A DNA stretch of 64,000 nt, from contig MPCW01000005.1 in assembly GCA_001874325.1 (NCBI GenBank), forward strand, positions 124,001 through 188,000. Reading direction: 5' to 3'. A model generated the notes under the pieces. That model was not told the DNA's origin. It saw only the letters and a list, made by a program, of their open reading frames with translations, and made no database searches. Position numbers and translations under genes: made by a program. This stretch comes from Flavobacterium sp. MedPE-SWcel (GTDB taxonomy: Bacteria > Bacteroidota > Bacteroidia > Flavobacteriales > Flavobacteriaceae). Of this stretch, positions 42,793 to 53,026 are shown in pieces (position 1 is the stretch's first letter; the number at the start of each line of letters is the position of its first letter).

Positions 42793-44262
42793 CTATTTCA
42801 GCTTTATAAACCTCAAAGCTTTATCTACCCAAACATTCACTTGAAAGACAAGCCTTAATTTATATACAACAACTATATTTAAAACTAAAGAGAGCCCTAC
42901 TTTATAACTCAAATTAAGCAGGTTTGAGTTTGTTGTGGGTAATAAATACACCAATATACCAGAAACTAAAAATAGTAGCCCCAATTTTAAAAAAGCTCTA
43001 TCAAAAGGCAATAGTTTAAACTTTTTATAAATAAAAATAAGCTTCGAACAATTAAAAATAATCATTGCAATAAGCGAAGCATAAGCCACGCCTACTATAC
43101 CAAGGTTTGTGTAATAAATAAAATACAGGTTAAGCCCTACATTTATAAAGACTAATAGTAAAATGGTAACCATATTAAACTTATAATACTTAGAATAACT
43201 TATAATTTCGGTATTAAAGCCTGTAGCCATATTAATTAATACACTAAAGCCTAAAACATTTATTACAGGGATCGTTTCTTTAAGGGCATCATAAGTAGGT
43301 AATAAGCTAAAGAGATCGTTTACTCCTAAATAAATACAGCTATATAATAAAGCTCCAATAAAAAACAACAACCTTGCTGTTTCTTTATACTTTAAATTAA
43401 GCTCTTTAAAGTTTTTTGAGGTAATATATTCAGATATTAAAGGTGCATATAAAGCAAACAACCCAACGGCAGGAATTTGCAGTGTTGCTGCTAGTGTAGC
43501 CCCATTATTATATATTCCATTTGCTTCTTCTGATATTAAGTTAAAAATAAATAACCCATCAATTCTAAAAGCCAATAAAGACCCTAAACTACTTGCAAAA
43601 GCAAAGAAACTATAATTTACATATTCCTTTTTTGAAACCTGTTCAAATAATGGTTGAAAGTTATAATTAAACTTTGGTTTAAAGTACTTGAAAATATAAA
43701 TACCTACTAACAGAAAAACAGTTATATAACATAACGTATATATCATTATAGCCTGATATTCTACAATGTAAAAATTAAGCAATAATAGAAATACAACTGG
43801 TAAAGTTATTTTTGGAATTATCTTTTCAAAAAACGTAGGAACAGCTAACTTTTGAAGTTCTTGTGCTTGTTTTCTAAACAATTCTATAAAAGCTAATGCT
43901 ACCGCTATTGGGAAAGCAAAATAAACATAGTTTATATGTTTATAATCGAAAAAAGAATCGAAAACAAATATCCCTACTAATACAACTAAGCTAATAATAC
44001 TTATAGATAGTACTCCATAATTGAAAAGCTGCTTCCTGTTTTTATCATCTAATGAAGGATAAAACTTTATTAATGCATGAGAAACTCCAAAAACCATTAT
44101 AGGAAAAAGTAGTTGTGCAATATTATCTATAAATCTTATAGTCCCTGAAAAAGCAAAATCTAGAGGGTATATAAAAAGAGCAGATATAATACCTATAACT
44201 GTACCTACATAATTTATAATAGTGAAGAAAAGAGCCTGTTTATGTAAATTCTTATTTTTCAA
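42793..44262 (-). CDS. Polysaccharide/oligosaccharide flippase, MOP superfamily (about 489 aa)
   Basis: A polytopic protein with about 14 hydrophobic helices and the family pattern at the N-terminus (KQALFFTIINYVGTVIGIIS). It likely moves lipid-linked glycans across the inner membrane. No ATG is near the start. TTG at 44262 is chosen; the upstream TTG at 44292 lies inside a TATATTTG promoter box and cannot be a start if that box is used. A methyltransferase and a glycosyltransferase gene lie divergently upstream. Confidence 0.88.
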   Translation of the reverse strand: MKNKNLHKQALFFTIINYVGTVIGIISALFIYPLDFAFSGTIRFIDNIAQLLFPIMVFGVSHALIKFYPSLDDKNRKQLFNYGVLSISIISLVVLVGIFVFDSFFDYKHINYVYFAFPIAVALAFIELFRKQAQELQKLAVPTFFEKIIPKITLPVVFLLLLNFYIVEYQAIMIYTLCYITVFLLVGIYIFKYFKPKFNYNFQPLFEQVSKKEYVNYSFFAFASSLGSLLAFRIDGLFIFNLISEEANGIYNNGATLAATLQIPAVGLFALYAPLISEYITSKNFKELNLKYKETARLLFFIGALLYSCIYLGVNDLFSLLPTYDALKETIPVINVLGFSVLINMATGFNTEIISYSKYYKFNMVTILLLVFINVGLNLYFIYYTNLGIVGVAYASLIAMIIFNCSKLIFIYKKFKLLPFDRAFLKLGLLFLVSGILVYLLPTTNSNLLNLSYKVGLSLVLNIVVVYKLRLVFQVNVWVDKALRFIKLK

Positions 44263-44289
44263 TATCAAAAACAACAACTTTAGTATAAG

Positions 44290-44297
44290 CAAATATA
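44290..44297 (-). promoter_or_regulatory. Putative -7 box TATATTTG for the flippase gene
   Basis: Exact TAnnTTTG match on the minus strand, 28 bp before the TTG start at 44262. It faces away from the plus-strand box at 44334. Confidence 0.45.
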
Positions 44298-44333
44298 CTT
44301 TGCATTTACTAAAGTAAGGATATAGTTTTTCTT

Positions 44334-44341
44334 TATTTTTG
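44334..44341 (+). promoter_or_regulatory. Putative -7 box TATTTTTG for the methyltransferase gene
   Basis: Exact TAnnTTTG match 21 bp before the ATG at 44363, forming a divergent promoter pair with 44290-44297. Confidence 0.42.
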
Positions 44342-44362
44342 GCAAAGCAAAAACGAGTAAGT

Positions 44363-44884
44363 ATGTACGAGAAGACATTTCCGCATAAAAGATATCATCA
44401 CACACTAGACTTTCTAAAGAAGCACAGTGCCAAATCAGAAACAATTCTTGACCTTGGTGTCGAAAACCCATTCTCTAAAATAATGAAAAATGAGGGATAT
44501 TCTGTAACTAATACTACTGGTGAAGACTTGGATAATAATCAAAAAGCATTAGAAAAAGAAGACTATTCTTTCTTTACTGCTTTCGAAATATTCGAACATC
44601 TACTTAACCCATACACCGTATTACAGAAAATCAAATGTGATAAACTTATAATTTCAGTTCCATTACGCCTTTGGTTTAGCCCTGCTTATAGAAGTAAAAC
44701 AGATATGTGGGATAGACATTATCATGAGTTTGAAGACTGGCAGTTAGACTGGTTATTAGAAAAAACAGGTTGGGTTATTAAAGATCGCCAAAAATGGACA
44801 AACCCTTCTAACAAGATTGGCTTCCGTCCTATATTAAGGAAATTTACCCCTAGATATTATATTGTTTATGCTGAAAGAGCATAA
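44363..44884 (+). CDS. Class I SAM-dependent methyltransferase-like protein (173 aa)
   Basis: Motif I ILDLGVENPFSKIM, an acidic GEDLD and FFTAFEIFEHLLNPY fit a Rossmann-fold methyltransferase of the Methyltransf_11/23 type, small and without extra domains. The ATG at 44363 is chosen over an upstream TTG that lies within the promoter box. It is 38 bp before a glycosyltransferase gene, suggesting a role in glycan or lipid modification. Confidence 0.8.
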   Translation: MYEKTFPHKRYHHTLDFLKKHSAKSETILDLGVENPFSKIMKNEGYSVTNTTGEDLDNNQKALEKEDYSFFTAFEIFEHLLNPYTVLQKIKCDKLIISVPLRLWFSPAYRSKTDMWDRHYHEFEDWQLDWLLEKTGWVIKDRQKWTNPSNKIGFRPILRKFTPRYYIVYAERA

Positions 44885-44922
44885 TCTAAATCACTTACTT
44901 GCTTAAAGGCTTTACATTTATT

Positions 44923-45771
44923 ATGAAATATTACGTTATCATACCCGCATATAACGAAGCTGCTTACATTAATGGTATGCTTCAGTCGCTTGCAAAGCAA
45001 ACAATATTGCCTGCACAAGCCGTTGTGGTAAACGATAACTCTAACGATGAGACTGCTATAATAGTAGAACAATTGTGTAATAAATATTCATGGTTAAAAC
45101 TCGTTAATAAAACATCTAGTGCTGTACACATGCCAGGTAGTAAGGTAATACAGGCGTTTAGTACGGGTTATAACACTATAGATGAAGATTACGACATTAT
45201 TGTAAAACTCGATGCTGATCTTATATTACCTCCTGATTATTTTGAAACAATAATTAATACTTTCAAAAAAGATAAAACCGTAGGTATGGTAGGCGGTTTT
45301 GCTTACATAGAACATAATGGAGATTGGGTACTCGAAAACTTAACCGATAAAGATCATATTAGAGGTGCATTTAAAGCCTACAGAAAGGAATGCTTTTTAC
45401 AAATAGGCAAACTAAAGCCCGCTATGGGTTGGGACACTGTAGATGAATTACTTTCAAAATTTTATAATTGGAAAGTTATTACAATAGAAAGCCTTAAGGT
45501 AAAACACTTAAAGCCTACAGGTGCTAGCTATAATAAAGCTGCTCGATACAAACAAGGGGAATCTTTTTATACTTTAGGTTATGGATTAATCATCACAACT
45601 ATTGCAGGGGCTAAACTTGCCCTACGTAAAAAGAAACCTCTTTTATTTATAGACTACATCAAGGGCTACCTTAAAGCCCAAAAAGAACAACGAGAATTAC
45701 TTGTTACAAAAGAGCAAGCCTCCTTTATAAGAAGCTATCGCTGGAAGAAAATAAAGGCTAAACTATTTTAG
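44923..45771 (+). CDS. Glycosyltransferase family 2 protein (282 aa)
   Basis: The GT-A fold is visible: YYVIIPAYNEAAYINGML at the N-terminus, VVVNDNSNDET, and the metal-binding DxD motif in VKLDADLILPPDYF. There is an amphipathic C-terminus but no clear membrane helix. The ATG at 44923 gives the usual family start; the longer frame begins with a TTG. Likely adds a sugar during cell-surface polysaccharide synthesis, together with the divergent flippase. Confidence 0.9.
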   Translation: MKYYVIIPAYNEAAYINGMLQSLAKQTILPAQAVVVNDNSNDETAIIVEQLCNKYSWLKLVNKTSSAVHMPGSKVIQAFSTGYNTIDEDYDIIVKLDADLILPPDYFETIINTFKKDKTVGMVGGFAYIEHNGDWVLENLTDKDHIRGAFKAYRKECFLQIGKLKPAMGWDTVDELLSKFYNWKVITIESLKVKHLKPTGASYNKAARYKQGESFYTLGYGLIITTIAGAKLALRKKKPLLFIDYIKGYLKAQKEQRELLVTKEQASFIRSYRWKKIKAKLF

Positions 45772-45847
45772 AGTAGTATTAAAAAACTATTAACTATTAT
45801 TAAAAAGTGTCCATAATTCGGTACTTTAGCCGATATTTTAATTTTAG

Positions 45848-46588
45848 ATGATAAAAGCTTTACACCAGATAGGATCATACTTTCTTATGATAAAGGAAGT
45901 ATTTAATAAACCTACCAAGTGGAAGGTTATGAAGCCGCTGATTTTTAAAGAAATAGATGATCTCATCATTGGTTCTTTAGGTATTGTTGCATTCATATCT
46001 TTCTTTATAGGAGGCGTTGTAGCTATACAAACCGCTCTTAACTTAACAAACCCACTTATACCAAAACAATTAATTGCATTTGCAACAAGACAATCGGTAA
46101 TACTTGAATTTGCTCCTACATTTATTTCTATAATTATGGCAGGACGTGCAGGATCGTATATTACATCTAGTATTGGTACAATGCGAGTAACGGAACAAAT
46201 AGACGCTTTAGAGGTAATGGGAGTTAATGCTATCAACTACCTTGTATTCCCTAAATTAGTTGCTTTTACACTATACCCATTCGTCATAGCAATATCTATG
46301 TTTTTAGGTATACTAGGAGGTATTCTTGCAGGAGTTTATGGAGGGTTCATCAATATGGATCAGTTTATACAAGGTTTACAAACCGAATTTATACCTTTTC
46401 ATGTTTTTTATGCATTTGCAAAAACATTCCTTTTCGGTATTATTTTGGCAACAATTCCTTCTTTTCATGGATTTTACATGAAAGGTGGTGCACTACAAGT
46501 AGGTAAAGCTAGTACAACATCGTTTGTATGGACTAGTGTAGTCATCATTCTTATCAATTATATTATAACCCAATTACTTTTGAGCTAA
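45848..46588 (+). CDS. MlaE-family ABC transporter permease (246 aa)
   Basis: About five hydrophobic helices with the MlaE core (VVAIQTALNLTNP, EFAPTFISIIMAGRAGSYI and GTMRVTEQIDALEVMGVNA). With the ATPase encoded right after it (TAATG overlap), it forms the inner-membrane part of an Mla-type lipid transporter. No MCE-domain protein is seen next to it in this window. Confidence 0.94.
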   Translation: MIKALHQIGSYFLMIKEVFNKPTKWKVMKPLIFKEIDDLIIGSLGIVAFISFFIGGVVAIQTALNLTNPLIPKQLIAFATRQSVILEFAPTFISIIMAGRAGSYITSSIGTMRVTEQIDALEVMGVNAINYLVFPKLVAFTLYPFVIAISMFLGILGGILAGVYGGFINMDQFIQGLQTEFIPFHVFYAFAKTFLFGIILATIPSFHGFYMKGGALQVGKASTTSFVWTSVVIILINYIITQLLLS

Positions 46589-47355
46589 TGATAGAAATAA
46601 AAAACATAGAAAAATCATTTGGAGATGCAAAAGTACTAAAGGGTATATCGGCTGTTTTTGAAACTGGTAAAACCAACCTCATCATTGGTCGAAGTGGATC
46701 GGGTAAAACCGTTATGCTAAAAACATTATTGGGTATTCATTCGCAAGACTCTGGTACTATTTCTTTTGATGGTAGGATTTATTCTCAACTAAACCCTGAC
46801 GAAAAAAGAACATTACGTACAGAAATAGGAATGGTATTTCAAGGAAGTGCTCTTTTTGACTCTATGCCAGTAGAAGATAATGTTGCTTTCCCTTTGAAAA
46901 TGTTTACAAATAAAAAAGATCCTGAAATTAAGGAAAGGGTAAATGTAGTATTAGACAGAGTAAACCTTAAAGGAGCTAACAAGAAATTTCCAGGTGAACT
47001 ATCAGGAGGTATGCAAAAAAGGGTTGCTATAGCAAGAGCTATAGTGAATAATCCTAAATATTTATTTTGTGATGAACCTAACTCTGGTCTTGACCCTGAA
47101 ACATCTATTGTTATTGATGAACTAATTCGAGAAATTACTCGCGAATATAAAATAACAACTGTTATTAATACACACGATATGAACTCTGTATTACAAATAG
47201 GGGAGAAAATTGTGTTTCTTAAAGATGGTATTAAAGAATGGGAAGGTGATAACGAACAAATTTTAAAAACTGACAATCAGTCTACTGTTGAATTTGTTTA
47301 TTCATCTGAATTATTTAAAAAAGTACGAGAAAGCCTTCTCTCTAGTGGTAACTAG
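46588..47355 (+). CDS. MlaF-like ABC transporter ATP-binding protein (255 aa)
   Basis: ABC ATPase with Walker A GRSGSGKT near residues 33-40, the signature ELSGGMQKR, and Walker B YLFCDEPNSGLD. It powers the MlaE-type permease encoded by the overlapping upstream gene. The role in phospholipid traffic to or from the outer membrane is inferred from the family. Confidence 0.94.
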   Translation: MIEIKNIEKSFGDAKVLKGISAVFETGKTNLIIGRSGSGKTVMLKTLLGIHSQDSGTISFDGRIYSQLNPDEKRTLRTEIGMVFQGSALFDSMPVEDNVAFPLKMFTNKKDPEIKERVNVVLDRVNLKGANKKFPGELSGGMQKRVAIARAIVNNPKYLFCDEPNSGLDPETSIVIDELIREITREYKITTVINTHDMNSVLQIGEKIVFLKDGIKEWEGDNEQILKTDNQSTVEFVYSSELFKKVRESLLSSGN

Positions 47356-47362
47356 AGAGAAG
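47335..47362. terminator. Hairpin over the stop codon of the ABC ATPase gene
   Basis: CTTCTCTCTAG/CTAGAGAGAAG, 11 bp with loop TGGTAA; the stop codon TAG at 47353-47355 lies within the right arm. The following tract is only weakly T-rich, so termination efficiency is uncertain. It lies between convergent genes. Confidence 0.55.
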
Positions 47363-47379
47363 TAATTTCTCTTATTATT

Positions 47380-50300
47380 TTACTTAGCTGGTCTTTGTAA
47401 ATAAACCCAACCTGTTACTTTTTTACCCGCAGATAATGTCGCTACATAAAAATAAGTTCCTGCTGGTAAATCTCCTTTATCACTCTGACCGTACCATTCA
47501 TTTACATAATTTTGCTTCTCATATACCTGAAGTCCATATCTATTAAATATCTGTAAATCTTGTACTCCTAAATTAGATAGATCAAAATATTGATTGTATT
47601 CATCACCATTAGGAGATATACCTCTTGGTATAATACATGCTGTATTCTCCACCATTATAACTGCTACTACACTACAGCCATCAAGGTTAGTTACTGTAAC
47701 AGCATACTCTCCTCCTTCAAGGTTTGTAATTACGGCCTCTTCTCCTGTATAACTATAACCTGAAGGCCCAGACCATTCAAAGTTATATCCTTGTAATTCA
47801 TCAATATTCACTATTGATAATACATATTCAAAGTTCTCACATCCCGCTTCAAGTTCTACATCAAAACCTGTTGTATTTGGCGTTACATTTGCTTCTAAAG
47901 GTGTTTCACACCCATTATTGTCAACTATTACTTGATATACTCCTGTTTCAAAAAGTTCAACACTTGCACTTGTAACATCTAGTAGTAATTCATCTTCATA
48001 ATACCATTCAAAATCAACATCGTTAACATTAAAGTTCTCGGGCGCTACAGTTAACACAGTACTTTGCCCTTCGCATAAAGCAGTGTTACCTTGTATATTA
48101 AAATCAGGAGATGCATTAACTACTACCCCTACTGTACCTAATGGAGAGGTACAACCATTTATTGTTGCAGTAACTCCATACACTCCTGTGGCATTTGGAC
48201 TTGCTCCTACTATAATTGGGTTTACTTCTATAGATTCAAACCCATTAGGGCCTACCCAAAAGTAGGATGCTCCCTCAACTGGAGTAACTGATAATTCTAT
48301 ATTTTCACCTTCGCAAATAGCTTCTACATCATGAATTGTTGGTGCATCAGGTGTGTCGTTAAATGTTAGTGTTACAAGAGCTTCATCAGAAGAATCACAC
48401 AATCCAGTTACTACATACTTAAAGTTATATGTCCCTGCAGATAAACCATCTGTATTTAACACTCCATCTACAAGTGCTCCACTAGCATCAACATCTTCCC
48501 ACACTCCCCCATCATCATGAGGTGTTGTTAAATAAGTAGAAAGACTGACTGTTAATCCTTCATTACATAAAACACTATCGTTATCATCTCCTGCATTAGG
48601 TAATACATTAGGCGCTACTATATACTCTAATACTTGATTCATACATGAACTGTCATTATCTGTTGTTATACTAACATAATAAGTATCAGAATCTATTTCA
48701 GAATTAAATACAGGAAATTCAAGACTATTCGTTATGCTAAGTATCGTTGTAGGATCTGAAGCTGCATACCATTCATAATTAAGGAATGATAAAGGTTGTA
48801 CAGAAAGAGAACTATCTTCTTCCTCACAAAAACCAAACGCTGAAATAGTAATAGGATCTACAGCGCCTATATTAAACTGAGCATTAATTATATTCTCACA
48901 ATCATCTATAACCTGAAAATTATAGTATGCAGGCTCTATACCTGAAAATATATTTGAATTTCCATTATCAATAACAAAAGGTTCTCCATCTTTAGAGGTA
49001 ATCTTATAAGTAAACGGGTCTATACCCTCTACTTCCACAGCTACCTCTGTAAGTCCTCCTGCACAAGGAAAACTATAAACATTTGTTATAACAGGTGCTC
49101 CTGTAAAAGTGAACTCGTTTATGACAGAAAAACAGAAATTATTAGCACTAGTACCATTAGAATAGGTATAAAAAGCTTTTACTATACGAAAATCACCCAC
49201 ATATGAATAAAATGGCTGTTCATCTAATGGAAGGTTTAAATTAATAAAATCAGAGTTATCATTATCTGGCAAACCCGATGTATAAGCCTCACCTGTTAAA
49301 GGATCTCCCCATGTTTCTGTTACTTCATCATAACGTTGCAACCAAAATGATTTTATATAATTTCCATTACTTAAATGTTCTATATCTAGTTGAAAAGAGC
49401 CACAATAAGGTATAACTTCTACTTCATTAGTCTGAATAGTATAACCCTCAACATCTACGGGTTCAACATGTATAAAATCACACTCATTTGTTATAGTAAA
49501 TTCATAATCTCCTTCTGGTAAAGAATTGATATAAAGATCACCATTACTGATTGAAATATTAGCTGATACATCAACAGGATAAGTAGCACTATATTCAGCT
49601 GGCCCATCTGTTATAAATACAGTCTCAAAATCAGCTCCTATATCTAGTATTCGTATAGAACCAGAACCTATCTCACAACCTGGACGTTGCAATACTGTTA
49701 TATCAAATTCACCATCAGTAATCTCTACTTCTATTTCAGAGGTATACTCATCTCCGCAAGAATCTTCTATTACAAATACATAATCACCCAAAGGTAAATT
49801 AGGCATATTAAAAACACCATCCCCATCAACAAACTCTATTACATCATCAGGAAGTGGTTCGCCATATGTTGCTGGAGCACTCGTTATGATTATTGATGTT
49901 ATTTCTCTAGCAGGGACTTCTATATCTACCGTTCCTACTCCTGTACCGCATACCCCTAAAATGGCTATTAAAGGCTGTAATTCTGGTTCAAACAACTCAA
50001 ATTCACCCGTATAACTACTCCCGCACGCGTCAGTAACAGTTAGAGTATATGCTCCAAGTGGTAAAGGGTTACTTGATGAATATACTGCTTCTCCTGAAAA
50101 ATTAGGGTGGTTGCTATTATAAGCTGAGGGATCAAAACCATCAGGGCTAGAATCGAAGTTAATTACTATTGGACCTACATAGTTTATAGGCTCTATAGTA
50201 AGTGCATTACCCTCACATCCATCATAATTCATATTATTATAGAACTCTGTTCTTTGGTTAACTATATTATTCTCTCTTGTAAAAATATTACCACAAGCGT

Positions 50301-51159
50301 CTGTAATTACAAGGTCATAATAATATTCTTGGTCATTATAAAAGGGAATAGTCGTATATACAGGATTTGGTCCTTCTAAACTACCGCTAGCTACAGTTTC
50401 AGTAATAACTGATGGAGTACCTCCTCCTGGAGGGTATACTGTATATTCAAAATTAAGTGGCCAAAAAATATTATAACCATTTACAGCAACATCATACGCA
50501 TTTCCAAGTGTAATTGTATTACAACTAGGTAAAATACCATCCGCTGTAAACAATACATTACTTATATTAATATCAGTATTATCTTGTATTATTTGTACTG
50601 TAACAACCACAGCTTCTCCACAATCATCATAAACCCTAATAGTATATAATCCTAATGGTAAATTGTTAAAAACATTTGAGGCTTGTTGAGGCACTGTTAT
50701 AGGTCCTGACAATATTTCGTAAGATACTGCACTACCTGTAAGCACATTAACCGTAATCACTCCATCATCTCCACATTTTACTTTTGTAGGTGTAAGAGTG
50801 TAAGTAAGCGGCTGTACTTGATTAACAATCGTTGCATTGGCAGAACTCGTATTAGAAAGTGCTCCTAATGACTGTGTAGCTATCACAAGATATTCGCCAG
50901 CAGAAAGCCCCGTTACCGTATTTGTAGTTACTGTTGTTAAGGGTGTAGTAGTATCTGGTAATAAGTATACCGAATAATCTATTGATGCTTCAGGATCGTT
51001 ATCTACAACAGTAAATGTTAATGTACCATTCCCTAAGCAGGTTTGCGGTGTAGGTGTAACTATAAGGGTGAAATCGTCTAACTGCCCATAAGACAGCACT
51101 GTGAATAGTAGAAACATCAAAATTGATATTCCTTTTTTAGTTGGTAGGTAATTAGTCAT
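47380..51159 (-). CDS. Giant T9SS type B sorting-domain protein (1259 aa)
   Basis: A signal peptide (ending about residue 26, SYGQ) starts a long chain of beta-sandwich repeats with short acidic and proline motifs and many VYDDCGEAVVV-like strands, as in SprB-like or PKD-rich adhesins. The final ~85 residues (starting IPRGISPNGDEYNQYF, with LQIFNRYGLQVYEK) form a gliding-motility-associated C-terminal domain, which is the T9SS type B signal. Export through the T9SS and surface display are predicted. Nothing in it points to an enzyme. Confidence 0.92.
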   Translation of the reverse strand: MTNYLPTKKGISILMFLLFTVLSYGQLDDFTLIVTPTPQTCLGNGTLTFTVVDNDPEASIDYSVYLLPDTTTPLTTVTTNTVTGLSAGEYLVIATQSLGALSNTSSANATIVNQVQPLTYTLTPTKVKCGDDGVITVNVLTGSAVSYEILSGPITVPQQASNVFNNLPLGLYTIRVYDDCGEAVVVTVQIIQDNTDINISNVLFTADGILPSCNTITLGNAYDVAVNGYNIFWPLNFEYTVYPPGGGTPSVITETVASGSLEGPNPVYTTIPFYNDQEYYYDLVITDACGNIFTRENNIVNQRTEFYNNMNYDGCEGNALTIEPINYVGPIVINFDSSPDGFDPSAYNSNHPNFSGEAVYSSSNPLPLGAYTLTVTDACGSSYTGEFELFEPELQPLIAILGVCGTGVGTVDIEVPAREITSIIITSAPATYGEPLPDDVIEFVDGDGVFNMPNLPLGDYVFVIEDSCGDEYTSEIEVEITDGEFDITVLQRPGCEIGSGSIRILDIGADFETVFITDGPAEYSATYPVDVSANISISNGDLYINSLPEGDYEFTITNECDFIHVEPVDVEGYTIQTNEVEVIPYCGSFQLDIEHLSNGNYIKSFWLQRYDEVTETWGDPLTGEAYTSGLPDNDNSDFINLNLPLDEQPFYSYVGDFRIVKAFYTYSNGTSANNFCFSVINEFTFTGAPVITNVYSFPCAGGLTEVAVEVEGIDPFTYKITSKDGEPFVIDNGNSNIFSGIEPAYYNFQVIDDCENIINAQFNIGAVDPITISAFGFCEEEDSSLSVQPLSFLNYEWYAASDPTTILSITNSLEFPVFNSEIDSDTYYVSITTDNDSSCMNQVLEYIVAPNVLPNAGDDNDSVLCNEGLTVSLSTYLTTPHDDGGVWEDVDASGALVDGVLNTDGLSAGTYNFKYVVTGLCDSSDEALVTLTFNDTPDAPTIHDVEAICEGENIELSVTPVEGASYFWVGPNGFESIEVNPIIVGASPNATGVYGVTATINGCTSPLGTVGVVVNASPDFNIQGNTALCEGQSTVLTVAPENFNVNDVDFEWYYEDELLLDVTSASVELFETGVYQVIVDNNGCETPLEANVTPNTTGFDVELEAGCENFEYVLSIVNIDELQGYNFEWSGPSGYSYTGEEAVITNLEGGEYAVTVTNLDGCSVVAVIMVENTACIIPRGISPNGDEYNQYFDLSNLGVQDLQIFNRYGLQVYEKQNYVNEWYGQSDKGDLPAGTYFYVATLSAGKKVTGWVYLQRPAK

Positions 51160-51178
51160 AATTTTGTTTTGGATCTAA

Positions 51179-51186
51179 CAAAGATA
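51179..51186 (-). promoter_or_regulatory. Putative -7 box TATCTTTG for the T9SS type B gene
   Basis: Exact TAnnTTTG match on the minus strand, 20 bp before the start at 51159. Confidence 0.4.
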
Positions 51187-51276
51187 AATATTATTCTAAC
51201 GAGTAATATATCTCTACTAATCTAACAAAACATTTCAACAAGGCTAAACCCTACCTTACAATTCAGATTTTTTGTA

Positions 51277-52338
51277 TTACATCTTAGGAATAATTCCTAC
51301 AAACTTTTTTATATCCTGCTCTTTATCTTTAGGATAGATTAAGAGTACATCACTTCTATCTACAATAATAAAGTTATCAAGCCCTTCTACTACTACTGTT
51401 TTATCTTTATCTGTACGGATAATGTTATTACTAGCATCCTCTATTAATACTTTTGCATTAACAACAGCATTGTTGTTTTCGTCTTTCTCTAATTTATCAT
51501 GAAGTGACCCCCAAGTACCTAAATCATTCCAGTCGAAAGTAGCTGGTAATACATATACATTATCTGCATTTTCCATTACAGCATAATCTATAGATATATT
51601 TTCTGACTTAACATAATTTTCATCTATAAACTCTTTTTCTCCCTCTGCGTTATAGGTATCATATCCACTTTCAAACAGTGAATACATTACAGGCTGAAAG
51701 TTTTTGAAAGCAGTATCTATCGATTTCACACTCCAAATAAAAATACCTGCATTCCATAAAAAATTACCACTGCTCAAAAAAGTTTTAGCCGTTTCATAGT
51801 CTGGCTTCTCTCTAAACTGAGATACTTTTTTTATTTCTTTATTATCAGCTTTATTATACTCTATATACCCATATCCTGTGTTAGGAAATGTAGGTTGTAT
51901 ACCCAGCGTCATTAATACATTCTCTTTCTCTGCACAGTCAAAAGAAAGTTTCAGGTTATTTATAAAAGCAGCTTCATGTTCTATCCAATGATCACTAGGA
52001 GCAACCACCATAACGGCATTAGGATTCTTTTTCTTTATTTTTAGTGACGCATATAATATGCAAGGTGCCGTATTACGCATAGCGGGTTCTAACACTACTT
52101 GTTCTTGTTTTACCTGTGGTAATTGCTCTAAAACAAGATCATTATATATCTCGTTTGTAAGAATAAGTATATTTTCATGTGGTATTATTTTAGATAATCT
52201 ACCAAAGGTTTTCTGGATAAGAGTTTCTCCAGTACCTAACATGTCATGAAATTGTTTAGGGAATTGTGCGGTACTTACAGGCCAAAACCTAGAACCTACA
52301 CCACCTGCCATTATTACTGCGTAGTAATTATTATTCAT
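51277..52338 (-). CDS. manC: Mannose-1-phosphate guanylyltransferase (353 aa)
   Basis: Makes GDP-mannose from Man-1-P and GTP for surface glycans. The signature MAGGVGSRFWPVSTAQFPKQ-type loop at residues 10-28 is intact. PSDHW and FREKPDYETA also fit the family, as does NAGIFIW. It lacks the C-terminal isomerase domain of long ManC proteins. A T9SS adhesin follows; a minus-strand gene run precedes it. Confidence 0.94.
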   Translation of the reverse strand: MNNNYYAVIMAGGVGSRFWPVSTAQFPKQFHDMLGTGETLIQKTFGRLSKIIPHENILILTNEIYNDLVLEQLPQVKQEQVVLEPAMRNTAPCILYASLKIKKKNPNAVMVVAPSDHWIEHEAAFINNLKLSFDCAEKENVLMTLGIQPTFPNTGYGYIEYNKADNKEIKKVSQFREKPDYETAKTFLSSGNFLWNAGIFIWSVKSIDTAFKNFQPVMYSLFESGYDTYNAEGEKEFIDENYVKSENISIDYAVMENADNVYVLPATFDWNDLGTWGSLHDKLEKDENNNAVVNAKVLIEDASNNIIRTDKDKTVVVEGLDNFIIVDRSDVLLIYPKDKEQDIKKFVGIIPKM

Positions 52339-52414
52339 CGCTTAGTCATTATATATTTTAGTAAAGATTTACAAGCTTATTCGGGTAAAATAAAGTTTAT
52401 ATTCTTTAGGGTAA

Positions 52415-53011
52415 TCATGGTAATAGCTCTACCTCTGCATTAGGGCTAAACAAATATACTTTTCCCGTACTAACCTCCAGACATTCAAATCGTTTTACAC
52501 GTTGTGCTCCTTTTCTAAAAATCTTTCCGTTATGAATCCGAAAACTACTACCATAGGGAATCTCAAAGATATAATTCTTTTCGGACTTTTCATCAAATTG
52601 CTTCAACGCAATAGACAATGTAGCATCGGTATCACTACTAGCTCTTGGGTTTTTAAAATGTCTTGCTAGTAATGGCAATAAGTGATTTGGGAAAATTTCT
52701 GGTCGTATAAACGGTACCATTAATAGCTGAAATGTCGATTTCCATTCTTGCCCGTGTGGTTTTATATTACGCCCGTATTTTTCAAATGTTACCAAGTGAG
52801 CTATTTCATGTACCAATGTAATTAGGAAACGATATTTATTAAGATTAGCATTCACTGTTATTTGATGATACCCTCGTGAATCCCTTCTATAATCACCATG
52901 CCTTGTGACACGCTCACTTACTATCTTTAAATTCACACCGTATAACTTGATGAGTTCAAAAACAGGATCAATAGCGTGTTCTGGTAAGTAAGGTGTAATA
53001 ATATCTTTCAC
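52415..53011 (-). CDS. SprT-like metalloprotease-domain protein (198 aa)
   Basis: Zinc motif HEIAH at about residues 68-72 in the SprT-like arrangement (LVHEIAHLVTFEKYG), followed by HGQEWKSTF with a possible third ligand. The C-terminal part carries no zinc ribbon. Function unknown in bacteria. It lies 15 bp after the SDR gene in a same-strand run. Confidence 0.85.
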   Translation of the reverse strand: MKDIITPYLPEHAIDPVFELIKLYGVNLKIVSERVTRHGDYRRDSRGYHQITVNANLNKYRFLITLVHEIAHLVTFEKYGRNIKPHGQEWKSTFQLLMVPFIRPEIFPNHLLPLLARHFKNPRASSDTDATLSIALKQFDEKSEKNYIFEIPYGSSFRIHNGKIFRKGAQRVKRFECLEVSTGKVYLFSPNAEVELLP

Positions 53012-53026
53012 TATATGGTCATTCTC

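Noticed and set aside
44339..44362. TTG start for the methyltransferase gene
   Set aside because: The TTG is part of the TATTTTTG promoter box; the ATG at 44363 fits better.
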